Both the position numbers and the translations under genes were made by a program. The notes beneath the pieces are model-generated. The model was not told the DNA's origin. It saw only the letters and a program-made list of their open reading frames with translations, and made no database searches. From Takakia lepidozioides (taxonomy: Eukaryota > Streptophyta > Takakiopsida > Takakiales > Takakiaceae): DNA of 64,000 bases. Below, in pieces: positions 61,115 through 64,000 of this stretch (position 1 is the stretch's first letter; the number at the start of each line of letters is the position of its first letter). Location of the stretch: assembly GCA_030704615.1 (NCBI GenBank), contig CM060734.1, positions 32,564,042 to 32,628,041 on the forward strand. The letters are read 5' to 3'.

Positions 61115-63328
61115 CTGTTCAATACACCATTGCAATGGTCACAACAAGACTGCAAGACATCATTCGCACCAAACCACACCACACCCCACCCCACCCCACC
61201 CCCTGCCCCCCCATCCCCACCAAGAATAGGAGGAAGAATATTCTGAGACACCTGAATATCCTTTATTCCATGTAAGGGTGGATTGGGATTATAGAATTGC
61301 ACATGGTCCACTTGTGTGTTGTCAATGCCTTCCATTTTCAGCCAATTGAAAGCCGAATTCTATTATTTTAATTTGCCTGGTCCCTTATGAAAGGGACACA
61401 AAAGTATGACCTTGGACTCAAGGTCAGGGCCCAATAACCATTCTGTGAGGTTGTAGCCGGTGTCAAAATTTCAAAGTTCCCGAACTGTCATGTTCAGTTC
61501 ATGTGTGGGGCTTGACCGCATCTGGGATCATGTAGGAACTGCTACTACACTAGACATGATCTTGTTTGCCAAGTATTATCTAGCATCCAGAATGTATCAA
61601 TTTCCAGAATCAGAAATGATCGGATTTTGCTTGCCAATAGTAGGAGCAGTAAATATTTCTACAGATGGGCCCCCAACTGCAGTTATCTCTATAACGGCTA
61701 AAAGCCCTACCTCAGTAGATGCCAGCAGAGACATAGGCAAGAAATGAGATCCACCAGATAGCCTGGTCTCACTATTAAACAACCTGCAAAACACAGTGGG
61801 CCCTATTCCATTTGGATAGGACTGAAGACACAGTAAAATATCCCACTAAATTCACTTAAAAGCAAATCCCACTGTTCATGTTTGCAGAAAGGCTAAATTA
61901 GTAATAACTTTACTCCTTTGAACCATGGAAAAACATAGATATCCTCTGATTGAAAGATGTCAAATCATTTTAAAGGATTGGGCGCCACTGTGCTATAGGT
62001 AATTTTACACAAACCAAATGCACTCAGGGGAATTGAAACCCAGTCCGGTGGGGGAGAATGGCGGTTTTGAAACGTTTATTATCTTCTGAACCTTTTGGGA
62101 ACCCGGAAACCCTCTCTGAAGAGGGAGGGTCAGATGTGAGTACGTAACACCGCAAGGACGTGAGTGCTCTCTCTGATCTTTGGCTACGTGGACCAGTGAT
62201 TCTGGGTTCTTTTACCATGGGTTAAGGCAATACACAAATGAGAAGTGATTGGGGTACTATGTAACCTGCAGACGGGAGGTGACCAGAATGGAAACACTAG
62301 CGACATGGATAAGTGGAATCCTCCTTTCAGGATGAGGCTGACCAGACTTCTCAACATGGCTCTCTTCCAAAGCATCAATCTCATGCACGTACAAAGGTCA
62401 GACCAAAGGAGGACAGCAGTTGACTTCCAGAGACTCTCCAACTGAGTAAATGTAGGCGGCGTGCAATTTATTTTCGTATGCTCAGAAAAGGGTCTCTTGT
62501 TCAGAGAAAGGGTAAGAAAAGCTATGCAAAGTGTGCACCTTTATCGTGAAGCCCAACCTCCCAACACTCAGAAAGACAATCCTCCTCACAAATCACAACC
62601 CACGCAAGCAGGATGGGGAGAACTTACTGATGGATGTGGTGCTCCCTACTAGAACTCCTATTCTTGCAAGTGCAGCAGTGCAGGGATATAATACTGGTAG
62701 GATCCCCACACTACATAGGAACTGACTGTGAAAATAATGAAGTTGAGTTTGCCAATGAGCTGACCACAATGTCACAGTAGTGATTGGCACAATTTGGGTG
62801 GACATATTTGCTCCACAAGCACACAGGACAGCATACATCACACACCCAGAGCATTTGAAATTTTAATCATCAACATTGTGATATTAATCTACCGGATATT
62901 CTTACAATACTCTAGAACCTAAGTTGCTTGAGCTCTGGCCTCAAGCCACATATGTGGCCGGTTTGCAGAAACTTGAGCGAGATGGTTTCTGAAAAACTTT
63001 TAGAGCACAGTGCTGACTGACAGCAGCAATATGCATTAGGCTGAAATCTATTTCCAACTCTCTTAATGATACACTACTGCACTTCATGAAAACCCTGTCT
63101 CTATGGCAAGCCTATGGTGAAGGTAAACCTTTATGTGTGTCATGTTTGATCACATATTGTTACACCACCCACCACCCCAATCACCTCTGGAGATGGAATC
63201 AATTTTGGGACAGGATCAAGAGGAATGTGATGGTGCCCTCCATTGAAGGCTTTTGTTGTCCATAAATGTTTGATCTAGTCTGCTATAGACAGATCCCTTT
63301 CTTGTCAAGACAAGAGAAGCCCTATCTC
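61115..63328. other. Upstream region of the GT61 gene
   Basis: This should contain the missing N-terminal exon and promoter. A C-rich low-complexity run (CCCCACCC repeats) lies at about 61171-61220. The 95-codon frame at 61460-61747 (plus) and the minus-strand frame at 62184-62441 resemble nothing I know. No transposon boundaries recognised. Confidence 0.4.
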
Positions 63329-63449
63329 TCTCTTTCTCTCTCTCTCTGTGCTTCTGTCCCTTTTGTTCCCGCTCAAACTGGGCGCGGGGTCAATGGCCAC
63401 AAGGCTACGGCAAACAACGTCTTATGAGTACAATCTCTCTCTCTGTGCC
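63329..63449 (+). repeat. CT microsatellite and LINE tail, copy F1
   Basis: A (CT)n run (63327-63350) is followed by a well-preserved LINE 3' tail (GGTCAATGGCCACAAGGCTA at about 63389, then GTCTTATGAGTACA) and then its own CT run, TCTCTCTCTCTGTGCC, ending at 63449, where the next LINE copy begins. Confidence 0.8.
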
Positions 63450-63901
63450 ATTTAAAATTAGGGCGGGAAGCCGACCTTTGAACAGCAAACAGAAGCAGAG
63501 AGGAAAGGGAGAGTGCAATTGCCCATTGTGTGGGAAACCTGAAGACAATGTTCATTTTCTGATTCATTGCCCGGGGTTCTCTCACCAGAGAGACGCTCTC
63601 TTCAAATCTATCAAGGGAATTGTAGCTGTACACCAACTTTGAAATTCTCGAGGCTGAGCCAAAAGCCCAGGCCCTTTTGGGGCCTAGTTATTGGGCAAAC
63701 CACACACAGCAGGTTGATGCTTGTGTAAAAGGATTTCTAGAGGATATCTGGAAAACCCGGATCAATTGTTCATTCCAAGTTAAGTCTTACTACCGGCGTC
63801 AGCCCCTGACAAAGGTAGGTTCTGTCCCTTTGTGTTCCGCTCAAACTGGGCGCGGGGTCAATGGCCACAAGGCTACGGCAAACAACGTCTTATGAGTACA
63901 T
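63450..63901 (+). mobile_element. 5'-truncated LINE copy F2 inserted in the tail of F1
   Basis: The plus strand encodes the same ORF2 C-terminus as copy A (CPLCGKPEDNVHFLIHCPGF, with a frameshift near 63636-63645, then PSYWANHTQQVDACVKGFLE), and ends with the standard tail TATGAGTACAT. TCTGTGCCAT occurs at both 63442-63451 and 63902-63911, a ~10-bp target duplication, so this copy landed in the CT-rich tail of F1. Confidence 0.85.
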
Positions 63902-64000
63902 TCTGTGCCATCGGCACAGAGAGTACGCACCGGCAGTGTGGGTTTATAACTCCAACCAGGCTAAGTCTCTAGAATCCATTCAAGTGGGGGTGCTTAAGGA

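Noticed and set aside
1-64000. CRISPR arrays, operons, bacterial-type promoters or rRNA
   Set aside because: None seen; the gene structure is clearly eukaryotic with spliceosomal introns.

Overview
The window is nuclear DNA of a land plant. All recognisable genes are plant-type, intron-rich and use canonical GT-AG introns, and the space between and inside them is filled with plant transposon families (hAT, PIF/Harbinger-like, Ty3/gypsy, LINE). Six gene loci are clear: a tRNA-dihydrouridine synthase, an SMPD4-like neutral sphingomyelinase, a DA2-type RING E3 ligase, a DRP1-type dynamin, a BTB/KCTD beta-propeller protein and a GT61 glycosyltransferase. A seventh, a wall-associated-kinase ectodomain, enters from the left edge. 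Gene density and intron size fit a moderately sized genome. I cannot fix the lineage from sequence alone; a bryophyte, lycophyte or fern is as plausible as a seed plant.

Layout. 1-0.9 kb: WAK-like ectodomain (minus strand) broken by one in-frame stop. 1-7 kb: repeats, including a hAT MITE with a perfect 8-bp target duplication and a decayed Ty3/gypsy pol region. 7-13.4 kb: dihydrouridine synthase (minus strand, 12 exons reconstructed, 453 aa). 13.9-20 kb: SMPD4-like gene (plus strand, 6 exons, about 904 aa), divergent from it across 474 bp. 20-35 kb: gene-poor, partly AT-rich, with MITEs, a tandem duplication and decayed or unidentified coding fragments. 35.6-42.8 kb: DA2-like E3 ligase (plus, 8 exons, 624 aa). 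45.3-52.6 kb: DRP1-type dynamin (plus, 16 exons, 609 aa). 56.3-57.8 kb: BTB gene (minus, 2 exons, 445 aa). 59.8-61.1 kb: GT61 gene (minus, N-terminal exon not found). 63.3-64 kb: LINE copies.

The genes are unrelated housekeeping and growth functions (tRNA modification, membrane lipid turnover, ubiquitin-dependent growth control, membrane fission, cell-wall glycan synthesis) and do not form a pathway or cluster. The most interesting structure is in the repeats. One LINE family is present only as 5'-truncated 3' ends, seeded in introns of three genes. Two copies have target duplications in CT-rich sequence, one copy sits directly in the tail of another, and the tails occur in short tandem arrays, which suggests insertion guided by CT microsatellites, including its own tail. 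A ~325-bp sequence present twice at about 98% identity in inverted orientation, 50 kb apart (one copy inside a dynamin intron), and a PIF/Harbinger-like MITE whose left end and flank are duplicated in tandem are also worth a second look.

Exon boundaries were placed by reading splice sites and keeping phase and family similarity; no alignment or transcript evidence was available.
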